From: Paenibacillus pedocola
Lineage (GTDB): Bacteria > Bacillota > Bacilli > Paenibacillales > Paenibacillaceae
Reading direction: 5' to 3'
Assembly: GCF_031599675.1 (NCBI RefSeq)
Contig: NZ_CP134223.1
Location: 4,464,001 to 4,528,000 of the forward strand
DNA length: 64,000 nucleotides
The notes beneath the pieces were generated by a model, which was not told the origin of the DNA, ran no database searches, and saw nothing but the letters and a program-made list of their open reading frames with translations. The translations under genes and the position numbers were made by a program. This document shows positions 17,200-26,733 of this stretch, in pieces (the stretch's first letter is position 1; each line of letters starts with the position of its first letter).

Positions 17200-17230
17200 A
17201 AAAATGTTCACGTGTGCATTTATTATGTAT
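17200..17230 (+). promoter_or_regulatory. LacI-type operator before uxaB
   Basis: TGTTCACGTGTGCA (17205-17218) is a pseudo-palindrome with central CACGTG and TG/CA ends, the layout of LacI-family operators. It lies 34 bp before the uxaB ATG and matches the copy at 16032-16062. Confidence 0.6.
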
Positions 17231-17251
17231 CTTAAAGGAGATTGTGAAACC

Positions 17252-18661
17252 ATGACAAAACGCCTATCCAGAAGCACCCAGCCCGGCTTGCCCGTGTATC
17301 CTGAACGAATGATCCAATTCGGTGAAGGCAACTTCATGCGCGCCTTTGTAGACTGGCAGCTGCAGCAGATGAACAACCAGGGATTGTTTAACGGCAGTGC
17401 AGTGCTGGTACAGCCGATCGGCCAGGGGCTTGGCGCACTGATGGCTGAACAGGATAATCTGTACACCGTGCTGCTAAACGGCATCATGCAGCAGCAGACC
17501 GTGAATTCCCGGGAGATCATCGCAAGCGTCAGCCGGGTCATCAGTCCCTACGAAGACTACGCAGCCTATCTGGCATTGGCTGAGGACGATGGACTTGAAT
17601 TCATCACCTCCAACACCACCGAAGCCGGTATTGCCTATCACGCGGGAGAGCTGAATGATGCTCCGCCGAAGAGCTTCCCGGCCAAACTGACGGCACTGCT
17701 CTATAGACGTTTTGAGCTGGGCAAAAAGGGCTTTGTCATAATCCCCTGCGAGCTGATTGATCGCAACGGTGAGAAGCTGCGGGAGATTGTGCAGCAGTAC
17801 GCTGCTGAGTGGCAGCTGGGCGATGCCTTCGATAAATGGTTAGTTGAAGAGAACACCTTCTGCTGCAGCCTGGTGGACCGGATCGTGCCGGGATACCCGC
17901 GTGATAAGGCAGCTCAACTGGAAGCAGAACTGGGCTATCTGGACAATCTGATGGTCACCGCCGAGCCTTTCCTGTTCTGGGTGATTGAAGGCCCCGCATG
18001 GCTGTCCGAGAAGCTGCCGCTGGCGGAAGCCGGACTTAACGTCGTTGTGACTGACGATATGACCCCTTACCGTGAACGCAAGGTGCATCTGCTGAACGGC
18101 CCGCATACCGCAATGGTGCCGCTTGCCATGATGGCCGGCCTGAAAACTGTCGAAGATGTAATGAATGACGAGACCTTCTTACGGTTTGTACAGGATCTGA
18201 TGAACGATGAGCTGATCCCGATGCTGGATCTGCCTGCTGACGAGCTGACCTCCTACTCTGCTGCTGTACTGGAGCGGTTCAAGAATCCGTTCGTCCGTCA
18301 TGAGCTGGCATCCATCTCACTGAACAGCATATCTAAATTCAAGTCCCGGCTGCTTCCGGTTCTGCTCCGCTACCAGCAGGAGCGCGGTAAATTGCCTGAG
18401 CTGATGACGCTCGCCTTTGCCGCCCTGCTGCTTAGCTACCGGGGAGACCGTGTGGCACGTCAGGACGGTGCCGAAGTACTGGAAGTATTCGATCTGGCCT
18501 GGAGCCATCCGGGCAGCTTCGTGCAGACCATCCTGAAGAATGACAGCCTGTGGGGCCAGGATCTGACACTGGTGCCAGGTCTGGCTGACGCCATCGCGGC
18601 CAAACTTCAGGAGCTTGAGAGCACAGACAGCCGTGCCGTGCTGCAGCAGGTTGTGAGCTGA
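17252..18661 (+). CDS. uxaB: Tagaturonate reductase
   Basis: 469 aa from the ATG at 17252, which follows AAAGGAG; the frame is open farther upstream, but that part overlaps the operator. It reduces D-tagaturonate to D-altronate with NADH, the second step of galacturonate catabolism. It belongs to the long-chain mannitol dehydrogenase family: the N-terminal Rossmann start IQFGEGNFMRAFVDWQ, the EGPAWLSEKLPL segment, and the core KVHLLNGPHTAMVPLAMMAG with the active-site Lys/Asn/His. It is the first gene of uxaB-uxaA-uxaC. Confidence 0.95.
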   Translation: MTKRLSRSTQPGLPVYPERMIQFGEGNFMRAFVDWQLQQMNNQGLFNGSAVLVQPIGQGLGALMAEQDNLYTVLLNGIMQQQTVNSREIIASVSRVISPYEDYAAYLALAEDDGLEFITSNTTEAGIAYHAGELNDAPPKSFPAKLTALLYRRFELGKKGFVIIPCELIDRNGEKLREIVQQYAAEWQLGDAFDKWLVEENTFCCSLVDRIVPGYPRDKAAQLEAELGYLDNLMVTAEPFLFWVIEGPAWLSEKLPLAEAGLNVVVTDDMTPYRERKVHLLNGPHTAMVPLAMMAGLKTVEDVMNDETFLRFVQDLMNDELIPMLDLPADELTSYSAAVLERFKNPFVRHELASISLNSISKFKSRLLPVLLRYQQERGKLPELMTLAFAALLLSYRGDRVARQDGAEVLEVFDLAWSHPGSFVQTILKNDSLWGQDLTLVPGLADAIAAKLQELESTDSRAVLQQVVS

Positions 18662-18727
18662 TAGAGATCTATATAAAAAATTAACAGTTTAATCTATATA
18701 TCAAACCTTTTAGGAGGGACAGACAGC

Positions 18728-20215
18728 ATGAAACGATTAATGAAAATGAACCCAAGGGATACGGTGGCTGTAGCGCTGCGCCCCATCCCTGCCGGTGAAC
18801 AGCTTGAGTTCGAAGGGCTGACGCTGCAGGCAGGCCAGGATATCCCTCAGGGCCACAAAATTGCATTAACCGCCTTCGCACCGGATGACGTAATCACCAA
18901 ATACGGCTATCCCATCGGCCACGCGATTGCTCCAATTGCAGCGGGCGACTGGGTCCATACGCATAACATCAAGACCAACCTTGCCGGAGAAGAGGAATAT
19001 GACTATAAGCCCGAGCTCCATCCGGTCACCTATCCGAAGCGGGAGTTGACCTTTCAAGGCTACCGGCGTGCTAACGGCAAGGTCGGCATCCGCAATGACC
19101 TGTTCATTATCCCTACAGTCGGCTGTGTGAATGGCATTGCCGAACAAATGCTGACGGAGTTCAAGGCCGCGCATCCGGATCTCGGCGGCTTTGACAATTT
19201 CACTGTGCTGAAGCATCCTTACGGCTGCTCACAGCTTGGAGATGATCACCGCATGACCCGCAGTATCCTGCTGGATGCCGTGAATCACCCCAATGCCGGA
19301 GGTGTGCTCGTGTTCGGCCTCGGCTGTGAGAACAATATCGTCGCAGAATTCCGGAGCATGCTTGGCGATTACGACGAATCACGGGTCAAATTCCTTGTAG
19401 CCCAAGAGGTGGGCGATGAGGTCGAGGCCGGGCTTGCCCTGCTGGAGGAGCTGTATGAAGCCGCAAAGGATGATGCCCGCGAGCCGGTTCCGCTCAGCGA
19501 GCTGAACATCGGCCTGAAATGCGGCGGCTCTGACGGCTTCTCCGGCATTACCGCCAACCCGCTGCTGGGTGCCTTCTCCGATTTCATCATCTCCCAGGGC
19601 GGCACTTCGGTATTGACGGAAGTACCGGAAATGTTCGGTGCAGAGAAAATGCTGATGGCCCGTGCAGAGAGCCGTGAGGTCTACGAAGATATCGTCTCCC
19701 TGATCAATAATTTCAAGCAGTACTTCCTCTCCTACGGTGAACCGGTGTACGAGAATCCTTCGCCGGGCAATAAGGCCGGAGGCATCAGTACCCTGGAGGA
19801 CAAATCGCTCGGCTGTACCCAAAAGGCCGGAACCTCTCCGGTCGTCGATGTGCTGCAATACGGCGTGAAGCTGCGCAAAAAAGGCCTCAGCCTGCTGCAG
19901 GCGCCGGGCAACGACCTTGTGGCCGCTTCCGCGCTGGCTGCCTCCGACTGCCAGCTGGTGCTGTTCACCACCGGCCGGGGAACACCGTTCGGCAGCTTCG
20001 TGCCTACAGTTAAGGTAGCTACCAACAATGAGCTATTTGCCAAAAAAGGCCACTGGATGGACTTCAACGCCGGGCCGCTGCTGGAAGTGCCGATGGCCGA
20101 AGTGCTCGAAGAATTTATTAGTTATATTATCGCAGTTGCCAGCGGCCAAAAAACACGTAATGAGCAGAACGAAGTACGCGAGCTGGCCATTTTCAAAACC
20201 GGAGTAACGCTATAA
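18728..20215 (+). CDS. uxaA: Altronate dehydratase
   Basis: 495 aa. It dehydrates D-altronate to 2-keto-3-deoxygluconate. Residues 1-90 form the SAF domain (VAVALRPIPAGEQLEF, IPQGHKIAL) and 105-495 the catalytic GarD/UxaA domain. The latter has the conserved Cys-containing segments HPYGCSQLGDDH, FGLGCENNI, GLKCGGSDGFSGITANP and LGCTQKAGTSP that hold the iron. AGGAGGGAC lies before the ATG; the gap from uxaB is 66 bp. Confidence 0.95.
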   Translation: MKRLMKMNPRDTVAVALRPIPAGEQLEFEGLTLQAGQDIPQGHKIALTAFAPDDVITKYGYPIGHAIAPIAAGDWVHTHNIKTNLAGEEEYDYKPELHPVTYPKRELTFQGYRRANGKVGIRNDLFIIPTVGCVNGIAEQMLTEFKAAHPDLGGFDNFTVLKHPYGCSQLGDDHRMTRSILLDAVNHPNAGGVLVFGLGCENNIVAEFRSMLGDYDESRVKFLVAQEVGDEVEAGLALLEELYEAAKDDAREPVPLSELNIGLKCGGSDGFSGITANPLLGAFSDFIISQGGTSVLTEVPEMFGAEKMLMARAESREVYEDIVSLINNFKQYFLSYGEPVYENPSPGNKAGGISTLEDKSLGCTQKAGTSPVVDVLQYGVKLRKKGLSLLQAPGNDLVAASALAASDCQLVLFTTGRGTPFGSFVPTVKVATNNELFAKKGHWMDFNAGPLLEVPMAEVLEEFISYIIAVASGQKTRNEQNEVRELAIFKTGVTL

Positions 20216-20251
20216 TCTCTTATCCTAAATCCATGTAAAGGGAGCGTCATC

Positions 20252-21652
20252 ATGTTTTTAAACGACGATTTTTTATTAACCACCGAACCTGCCCGGCAGC
20301 TCTTCCATCAACATGCCAAAGCGATGCCGATCATCGACTACCACTGCCACCTCGACCCGCGGGAAATTTATGAGGACCAGCCATTCAAAAACCTGACTGC
20401 TGCCTGGCTCTACGGCGATCACTACAAATGGCGGCTGATGCGTGCAAATGGGGTTCCGGAATCACATATTACCGGAGACGCTACGGATTACGACAAATTC
20501 CTGGCCTGGGCCAGAACGCTTCCCAAAGCTGTCGGCAACCCGCTCTACAGCTGGACCCATCTGGAGCTGCGCCGCTTCTTCGGTGTATCAGAGCTGCTGA
20601 ATGAGGATTCTGCCCCGGCCATCTGGGAGCAAGTGAACCGCAAGCTGGCTGAACCGGAATTCACACGGCGGGGGCTGATCCGCAGTTCCCGTGTAAAAAC
20701 GATCTGCACCACCGATGATCCGGCGGATTCGCTTGTATATCATAAGCTGCTGAAGGAAGGAGAAAAGGATTTCAGCGTATTCCCGACCTTCCGTCCTGAC
20801 AAGGCGCTGAACATTGATGCTCCCGGGTTCCCCGCTTGGCTTAAAGCACTGGAAGAGGCTGCCGGAACGCCAGTAAACACGTATGCCGAACTGCTTGACA
20901 CGCTGCGCGCACGTGTTGAATTCTTCCATTACCACGGCTGCCGCCTGTCTGACCATGCGCTGGATGTGCTGCGTTACCGCGCCGGATCTGTCGCTGAAGC
21001 CCAGGCCATCTTCGCCAAAAGACAGGAAGGCGCTGAGCTGTCTCCAGAGGAAATTACGCTCTACCGCACGGAGCTGCTTACCGCACTCATCGGCTTCTAT
21101 CATGATAAAGGCTGGACCATGCAGCTGCATATCCACGCGTACCGTAACAATAATACACCGATGTTCCAGAAGCTGGGGCCGGATACTGGATACGACGGCA
21201 TTAATGACTTGTCCATTACCGAAAGCCTGTCCAAGCTGCTCGACCGGGCCGAATGCGGATCAGGATTACCTAAGACGATCCTCTACTCGCTTAATCCGAG
21301 GGATTATCCCGCACTCCTGGCTTTGATGGGCTGCTACCAAAAGGATACTGCAGGCAAAATGCAGCTCGGCTCCGGCTGGTGGTATAACGATACCCGCAGC
21401 GGTATGCGCCAGCAGCTCACCCTGCTTGCCGACAACAGCCTGCTGGGTAACTTCGTTGGCATGCTGACCGACTCCCGCAGCTTTCTCTCTTACACCCGCC
21501 ACGAATATTTCCGCCGGGTGCTGTGCGGCCTGATCGGAGAGCTCGTTGAACGCGGAGAAGCACCAGACGACATGGAGCTGTTGGGACAGCTGGTCCGGGA
21601 TATCTCCTATAACAATGCCGCCGGTTATTTCGGATTTCCGTCTGCGGAATAA
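20252..21652 (+). CDS. uxaC: Glucuronate/galacturonate isomerase
   Basis: 466 aa, usual length. It isomerises D-galacturonate to D-tagaturonate (and glucuronate to fructuronate), the first step of the pathway. It is an amidohydrolase-like TIM barrel. The metal-binding DYHCHLDPREIYED at residue 29, the TTDDPADSL segment, the QLHIHAYRNNN strand and WWYNDTRSGM are all characteristic. It follows uxaA by 36 bp. Confidence 0.96.
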   Translation: MFLNDDFLLTTEPARQLFHQHAKAMPIIDYHCHLDPREIYEDQPFKNLTAAWLYGDHYKWRLMRANGVPESHITGDATDYDKFLAWARTLPKAVGNPLYSWTHLELRRFFGVSELLNEDSAPAIWEQVNRKLAEPEFTRRGLIRSSRVKTICTTDDPADSLVYHKLLKEGEKDFSVFPTFRPDKALNIDAPGFPAWLKALEEAAGTPVNTYAELLDTLRARVEFFHYHGCRLSDHALDVLRYRAGSVAEAQAIFAKRQEGAELSPEEITLYRTELLTALIGFYHDKGWTMQLHIHAYRNNNTPMFQKLGPDTGYDGINDLSITESLSKLLDRAECGSGLPKTILYSLNPRDYPALLALMGCYQKDTAGKMQLGSGWWYNDTRSGMRQQLTLLADNSLLGNFVGMLTDSRSFLSYTRHEYFRRVLCGLIGELVERGEAPDDMELLGQLVRDISYNNAAGYFGFPSAE

Positions 21653-21669
21653 ATAGAGGGGGAGCAAGC

Positions 21670-22434
21670 ATGCTGCAGGTATGCCTTGAAGGGGATGGAG
21701 CTGCGCCGGAGGAGTCCGGCGTGTCCATCCTCTCCCTCTATCCTCTCCCTGTTCAGGAGGAGCGGCCTTTTATTCTTGTCCTGCCCGGAGGAGGCTATCA
21801 TCATCTGGCCCGGCATGAGGGGGAACCGGTAGCTCAGTGGCTGAACAGCCTCGGCATTCATGCCGGGGTGCTGAAATACCAGACGCAGGATATTGATCCG
21901 TCCCTGCTGATCAAGGATGTAGAGGATGCACTGGTCTGGGTCCGTGAGGCACCGAAAGAATGGAACGTCCGCCCAGGGCAGATTGGTCTTACCGGCTTCT
22001 CGGCAGGCGGGCATCTTGCGGCTATTACTGCCGTCACCGCTGCCGCGGAATCTAAGCCGGATCTGCTGCTGCTGGGCTATCCCGTTATCACCTTCGAGGA
22101 GCCCTTCGCCCATGCCGGAAGCCGCCTGAATCTGCTTGGGGCGAATCCCGTGGAGGCAAGCCTCATAGCATATTCGGCGGACCGGCAGGTTGACAGCAGG
22201 ACACCTCCCGCCTTCATTTGGGCTACGGCGAACGATGCCAGCGTTCCGGTGGAGAACAGCCTGAAATTTGCCGCTTCATTATCTCAGAGCGGCATTCCAT
22301 TTGAGCTGCATATTTTTGAAGAAGGACGCCACGGACTCGGCTTATCCGCCGGGAATGAGGAATGCCGGCAATGGCTGCAGCTCTGTGCAAGCTGGCTAAA
22401 GAAACATCACTATGTGACAGAGGAGGAAGATTGA
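21670..22434 (+). CDS. Alpha/beta-hydrolase esterase (acetyl-xylan/pectin esterase-like)
   Basis: 254 aa. Oxyanion motif PGGGYHHLA (residues about 41-49), nucleophile in GFSAGGHLA (Ser about 115), acid in ATANDASVPVENS and His in EEGRHGLGL. It lacks a signal peptide and so is intracellular. Its position between uxaC and a rhamnogalacturonan acetylesterase suggests it removes acetyl groups from imported pectin oligosaccharides. The exact substrate is inferred. It starts 17 bp after uxaC; its stop overlaps the next start by 1 nt. Confidence 0.85.
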   Translation: MLQVCLEGDGAAPEESGVSILSLYPLPVQEERPFILVLPGGGYHHLARHEGEPVAQWLNSLGIHAGVLKYQTQDIDPSLLIKDVEDALVWVREAPKEWNVRPGQIGLTGFSAGGHLAAITAVTAAAESKPDLLLLGYPVITFEEPFAHAGSRLNLLGANPVEASLIAYSADRQVDSRTPPAFIWATANDASVPVENSLKFAASLSQSGIPFELHIFEEGRHGLGLSAGNEECRQWLQLCASWLKKHHYVTEEED

Positions 22435-23132
22435 TGCCAACACTATATATTGCCGGGGACTCTACTGCCGCCCTAAAGGGTGCGGAGGCAAAACCGATGG
22501 CAGGATGGGGTGAATATCTCCAGAAGCATTTCGGACCGGAGGTTATCATCGACAACCGCGCCATCAATGGGCGGAGTACCAAGTCGTTTCTGGCAGAAGG
22601 ACGCCTAGCGGACATCGAGCGAGATTTCCGGCCCGGAGACTTCCTGCTGATCCAGTTCGGACATAATGACGAGAAGCAGGAAGATCCGTCCCGGTACACC
22701 GATCCTGATACCGGGTATAAGCAGAATCTGCAGCTGTATATTGAATCTGCCCGCAGCAGGGGCGGGCATCCTGTCCTGCTAACCTCCGTAAGCCGCCGCC
22801 GCTTCACTGCGGAGGGTGAACCCGATCCGCTGGCGGTCGGAGCCTATCCTGCGGCCATGCGTGCTGTGGCGGAGCTGACCGGAACCCCGATGCTCGATAT
22901 TTTCGCTGCCTCCCAGCAGTTGTACCGGACCCTTGGCTTCGAGGGATCGCAGCATTTATTCATGCATCTGCCGCCCGGACAGCATCCAAATTATCCGGAC
23001 GGCGTCACGGATGACACACATTTCAGCACTGAAGGGGCCAAACGGATTGCTGAGCTTGTAGCCGTGGCTATCAGAGAGTGTTCAGCCTTATCAGGGTTGC
23101 ATCCGTCTCTACATTTGAATGCGGATACATAG
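22434..23132 (+). CDS. Rhamnogalacturonan acetylesterase, SGNH fold (RhgT/YesT-like)
   Basis: 232 aa. The true start is the ATG at 22434, fused to the previous stop (TGATG) and preceded by GAGGAGGAAG; an open frame upstream is a shadow of the previous gene. Block I GDST (8-11, Ser10), block III GHND (76-79) and block V DDTHFS carry the Ser-Asp-His triad of CE12. It has no signal peptide. It should deacetylate imported rhamnogalacturonan fragments. Confidence 0.9.
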   Translation: MPTLYIAGDSTAALKGAEAKPMAGWGEYLQKHFGPEVIIDNRAINGRSTKSFLAEGRLADIERDFRPGDFLLIQFGHNDEKQEDPSRYTDPDTGYKQNLQLYIESARSRGGHPVLLTSVSRRRFTAEGEPDPLAVGAYPAAMRAVAELTGTPMLDIFAASQQLYRTLGFEGSQHLFMHLPPGQHPNYPDGVTDDTHFSTEGAKRIAELVAVAIRECSALSGLHPSLHLNADT

Positions 23133-23149
23133 TATAGATTGAGCCTGTG

Positions 23150-23340
23150 ATTGCACTTCATACAATAGAAAACTCACTATTCTGCACTAACTCGCCATCT
23201 ACCGTATTTGTTGCAATAGATTTTCGGTATTCTGTGGAAAGGCACTGGTTCGATGTAAATCTGCTGTACAGAGTGCAATAGATTCGGTTATTCGGCTAAA
23301 TTAATAGGCATCTGCTGCAGAAAGTGCAATAGAATGATAC
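23150..23340. repeat. Second-family four-unit repeat element
   Basis: GTGCAATAGA-like units recur at about 23152-23170, 23212, 23273 and 23324, each followed by AT-rich sequence with GGTATTC-like ends. The length (about 190 bp) and spacing (about 50-60 bp) mirror the dyad elements at 10.9, 31.2 and 37.4 kb, but the sequence differs. It fills the 318-bp gap before the isomerase gene. Confidence 0.5.
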
Positions 23341-23450
23341 GGAACTGGAATACTATGGAGCTGGAATTCAAATGGTAATTATGTACCGGCATCCGGGCCG
23401 GGCAATTGCATGCTAACTAATTTGTATCACTTAAAGGGGGATTCGATATC

Positions 23451-24293
23451 ATGACCGTTCCGCTGCATCTCGGCATCCGCGCCCATGACTTTCCCCGGCA
23501 TTACTTGCCGGAGCTGATCGGGAAACTGAAGCACTACCGGTTCAGCCATATTCAGTTTGCAGTCCATAAATCCTTCCCGGAAAGTGTCCCTTCCCTCTCC
23601 TCGCTCAGTCCGGGTACGGCTGCTTATTTCGGCGAAAGCTTCCGTCAGGCCGGTATAAGGATCGCCGTGCTCGGCTGCTATGTCAACATTGTCGACACGG
23701 ATCCAGCCAAGCGCGCCCAGGCGCTGAACGATTTCAGCACCCATCTGCGCTTGGCCCGCGATTTCGGGGCCAGTCTGGTCGGGACGGAAACAGGCAGTGT
23801 AGGCAAGGGCTATACCCCGGACAATTTTACCGAGGAAGCTTTTCAGGAAGTGGTCACCTCGGTAAGGGCGATGGTGGCCGAAGCGGAACGTTTCGGGGTA
23901 ACGGTAGGCATTGAAGCGGGACAGAATCATCCCCTGCATACCGCACAGCTGGCCAAGCGGCTGCTGGAGCTCGTTCCCTCTAATAATCTGCAGATCATCC
24001 TTGACTGTGCGAATCTGATGTCGCCGGATAATTATATGCAGCAGGAATTCGTCATTGCCGAGGCGCTGGAACTGCTGGGTGACCGGATTGCCGTCATCCA
24101 CCTGAAGGATTTCACCGTTGAAGACGGCCGGATTGTTATCGTTCCCGTCGGCCAGGGTCAGCTGCAATTCGCACCTATTCTTCATTATATGAAATACAAG
24201 CGGCCGCATATTCAGGGACTTCTGGAGAGCACTACAGAGCCGTACTTACAGGAAAGCGTGGATTTTCTGCACCGGCTGTATAACGAAGTATAG
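23451..24293 (+). CDS. Sugar phosphate isomerase/epimerase (AP-endonuclease-2 TIM barrel)
   Basis: 280 aa xylose-isomerase-like barrel. Metal and substrate segments: VGTETGSVG, GVTVGIEAGQNHPLHT, IILDCANLMSPDNY and VIHLKDF. Members isomerise or epimerise ketoses. Here it probably handles a sugar released from pectin, but the substrate is unknown. It is last in the pectin cluster, separated by the repeat element, and has an AAAGGGGG ribosome site. A long terminator follows. Confidence 0.85.
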   Translation: MTVPLHLGIRAHDFPRHYLPELIGKLKHYRFSHIQFAVHKSFPESVPSLSSLSPGTAAYFGESFRQAGIRIAVLGCYVNIVDTDPAKRAQALNDFSTHLRLARDFGASLVGTETGSVGKGYTPDNFTEEAFQEVVTSVRAMVAEAERFGVTVGIEAGQNHPLHTAQLAKRLLELVPSNNLQIILDCANLMSPDNYMQQEFVIAEALELLGDRIAVIHLKDFTVEDGRIVIVPVGQGQLQFAPILHYMKYKRPHIQGLLESTTEPYLQESVDFLHRLYNEV

Positions 24294-24315
24294 CGAGCTA
24301 TTGTTTACGCATCTG

Positions 24316-24359
24316 AGCACAAATAAGCACCTGCGAAAGCTCAGGTGCTTATTTGTGCT
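24316..24359 (+). terminator. Terminator of the pectin cluster
   Basis: A perfect 18-bp inverted repeat (arm begins AGCACAAATAAGC) with an 8-nt loop, 22 bp beyond the isomerase stop. Confidence 0.85.
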
Positions 24360-24665
24360 GACCTACTTTTGCAGAGGGCTACTCCCATCTCGACATGGCC
24401 TATCCTTAATGAAAGGCCTGCAACCGATGTGTTCCTCAAGATTTTCATGTAAAATAGTAAATAATGCCGGTAAGCATACTATGGCTGCAGACCCTTTCAG
24501 ATTATTTTGAGGAGGACGGAATTTGATTTCATCATTGAAATGGGCTGGCCAATAAACAATTCGCTTCAACTGCTGATCGTCTGAATTCCCCTTACATATG
24601 TTAGTGATTCAAGATCATGGGTACAATTATTACAAAGTGTCATTATATAAAGGATAGGTGAAACC
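24360..24665. other. Upstream region of nadE, no gene seen
   Basis: 306 bp with no credible coding frame. It probably holds the nadE promoter; a TATATAAAGG stretch is near the gene. I see no known riboswitch pattern. Confidence 0.5.
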
Positions 24666-26603
24666 ATGCATAATTTCGGATTCGCTCGTGTCGCTGCCGC
24701 TTCCCCTGAACTGCGGGTGGCCGACTGCGAGTTTAATGCAGCACAAATTATTGAAGTTATTAAGCAGGCAGACGGACAGCAGGTGGAATATCTGGTACTG
24801 CCGGAGCTATGTATCACAGGATATACGTGTGCGGACCTGTTTCTGCAGCCCAAACTGCTGGATTCGGCCCTGCAGGCGCTATATGAGATCACTGCCGCAA
24901 CAGCCGGATCAAGCCTGGTCGTCATTGCCGGGCTTCCCATCGCAGTCCGGGGCCGCCTGTTCAACTGCGCTGCTATCATTCAGCAAGGGGCTATTCTCGG
25001 CATTGTGCCTAAGACCTGCCTTCCGGGCTACAGCGAGTTCTACGAACCCCGCTGGTTCGCAGGGGCCGAGGAGCTGGAGCTTACAGAGCTTCGACTTGGG
25101 AATCATACGGTGCCAATCGGTAATGATCTGATCTTCGCAAACGAAGCGGACGGCAACCTGTCCTTTGGCGTAGAGATCTGCGAGGATCTGTGGGTGCCTG
25201 TTCCGCCAAGCAGCCTGCTCGCCCAGGCAGGCGCGGTGCTGCTGTTCAATCCTTCCGCCAGCAACGAGCTGGTCGGTAAAGCGGATTACCGCCGCCAGCT
25301 GGTATCCAGCCAGTCCGCCTCCTGCGTGGCCGCATATGTCTATGCCGGCAGCAATACCGGTGAATCGACAACGGATGTCGTCTTCGGCGGACATTCGCTG
25401 ATCGCTGAGAACGGACAGACTCTGGCCGAATCCGAGCGGTTCACCCATGAGAGCCGGATGATCACCGCCGATGTCGATGTGCCGCGCCTGCAGTACTCCC
25501 GTTCTGTAATGGGTACGTTCCGTGCCGGCAAGGGCAGACGCAATTACCGCGAAGTACTGTATGCCGATCCGGCAACGCAACACAGTGAGCGGAAACTGAA
25601 CCGCCCCGTAGGTGTTAATCCCTTCGTACCCGGCAATCCGCAGCAGCGGGACGAACGCTGCCGGGAGATCCTCTCCATTCAGGTCTCCGGCCTGATGAAG
25701 CGGATCCGCCACATCGGTACCAAACAGGCTGTCATCGGAATATCCGGCGGACTCGATTCCACTCTCGCACTGCTTGTCGCTGTACGTGCCATGGAGCGCC
25801 TCGGCCGCCCGGCCAGCGATGTGCTTGCCGTAACCATGCCGGGCTTCGGCACGACGAACCGGACCTACGACAATGCCGTAGGCCTGATCAATGCCCTTGG
25901 AGCCTCACTCAAGGTTGTCGATATCAAAGCCGCCTGTCTTCAGCATTTCGAGGACATCGGCCATGACAAGGATGTCCATGACTTAACCTATGAGAATGTA
26001 CAGGCCCGGGAACGCACGCAAATTCTGATGGATCTGGCCAACAAAAACGGCGGTATTGTCATCGGCACCGGCGACTTGTCGGAGCTCGCCCTCGGATGGT
26101 GTACCTATAACGGTGACCATATGTCTATGTACAGCGTCAACTCAGGAATTCCCAAAACCCTGATCCAGTACGTCGTCGCGTGGTACGCCGATCATGAAGC
26201 GGATGAGACGGTAAACAAGCTGCTGTACAGCATCATTGAAACAGGCATCAGCCCCGAGCTTCTGCCGCCGTCAGCCACAGGCGAAATAGTCCAGCTGACC
26301 GAGAACATCCTGGGACCGTACATTGTGCATGATTTCTTCCTTTACTATATGCTGCGGACAGGTGCTGCTCCGGCAAAAATGCTGTACCTCGCCCGGCATG
26401 CCTTTGGGGACTCATACCCTAAAGAGCAGCTGGTTGCCTGGCTCAAGGTGTTCATCTCCCGCTTCTTTACCCAGCAGTTCAAACGCTCCTGCCTGCCGGA
26501 CGGCCCGAAAGTCGGAACCGTAAGCCTCTCCCCGCGCGGTGACTGGCGTATGCCAAGCGATGCTTCCGCCGCTCTATGGCTGCGTGAAGTGGAGAACCTG
26601 TAA
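24666..26603 (+). CDS. nadE: Glutamine-dependent NAD+ synthetase
   Basis: 645 aa two-domain form. It amidates deamido-NAD+ to NAD+. Residues 1-275 are the nitrilase-like glutaminase with the triad Glu47, Lys116 and Cys172 (GVEICEDLW). Residues 340-645 are the synthetase with the ATP-pyrophosphatase loop SGGLDS (360-365) and the later TGDLSELALGWCTYNGDHM. AAAGGATAGGTG precedes the ATG. A terminator follows, so it stands alone. Confidence 0.96.
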   Translation: MHNFGFARVAAASPELRVADCEFNAAQIIEVIKQADGQQVEYLVLPELCITGYTCADLFLQPKLLDSALQALYEITAATAGSSLVVIAGLPIAVRGRLFNCAAIIQQGAILGIVPKTCLPGYSEFYEPRWFAGAEELELTELRLGNHTVPIGNDLIFANEADGNLSFGVEICEDLWVPVPPSSLLAQAGAVLLFNPSASNELVGKADYRRQLVSSQSASCVAAYVYAGSNTGESTTDVVFGGHSLIAENGQTLAESERFTHESRMITADVDVPRLQYSRSVMGTFRAGKGRRNYREVLYADPATQHSERKLNRPVGVNPFVPGNPQQRDERCREILSIQVSGLMKRIRHIGTKQAVIGISGGLDSTLALLVAVRAMERLGRPASDVLAVTMPGFGTTNRTYDNAVGLINALGASLKVVDIKAACLQHFEDIGHDKDVHDLTYENVQARERTQILMDLANKNGGIVIGTGDLSELALGWCTYNGDHMSMYSVNSGIPKTLIQYVVAWYADHEADETVNKLLYSIIETGISPELLPPSATGEIVQLTENILGPYIVHDFFLYYMLRTGAAPAKMLYLARHAFGDSYPKEQLVAWLKVFISRFFTQQFKRSCLPDGPKVGTVSLSPRGDWRMPSDASAALWLREVENL

Positions 26604-26618
26604 ATACAATTTTTGAAT

Positions 26619-26668
26619 AAAGCTGTTCCTTGCGTCAGATAATGCTGATGCACGGGACAGCTTTTTTG
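26619..26668 (+). terminator. Terminator of nadE
   Basis: The AAGCTGTTCC ... GGGACAGCTT stem has an inner TTGCGTCAG/CTGATGCA pair and ends in TTTTTT. Confidence 0.9.
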
Positions 26669-26692
26669 TGTGTAAAAAAATTAGTTAGGTCC

Positions 26693-26721
26693 TTGACGTA
26701 TTTCTGCTCAGATGATATATT
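26693..26721 (+). promoter_or_regulatory. Sigma-A promoter of the marR-MFS operon
   Basis: TTGACG (26693-26698), 17-bp spacer, TATATT (26716-26721). Confidence 0.75.
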
Positions 26722-26733
26722 GTTTCATGCTTT

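Noticed and set aside
16128..24293. Full uronate pathway to pyruvate
   Set aside because: Only uxaA, uxaB and uxaC are seen; kdgK, kdgA and transporters are not in the window.
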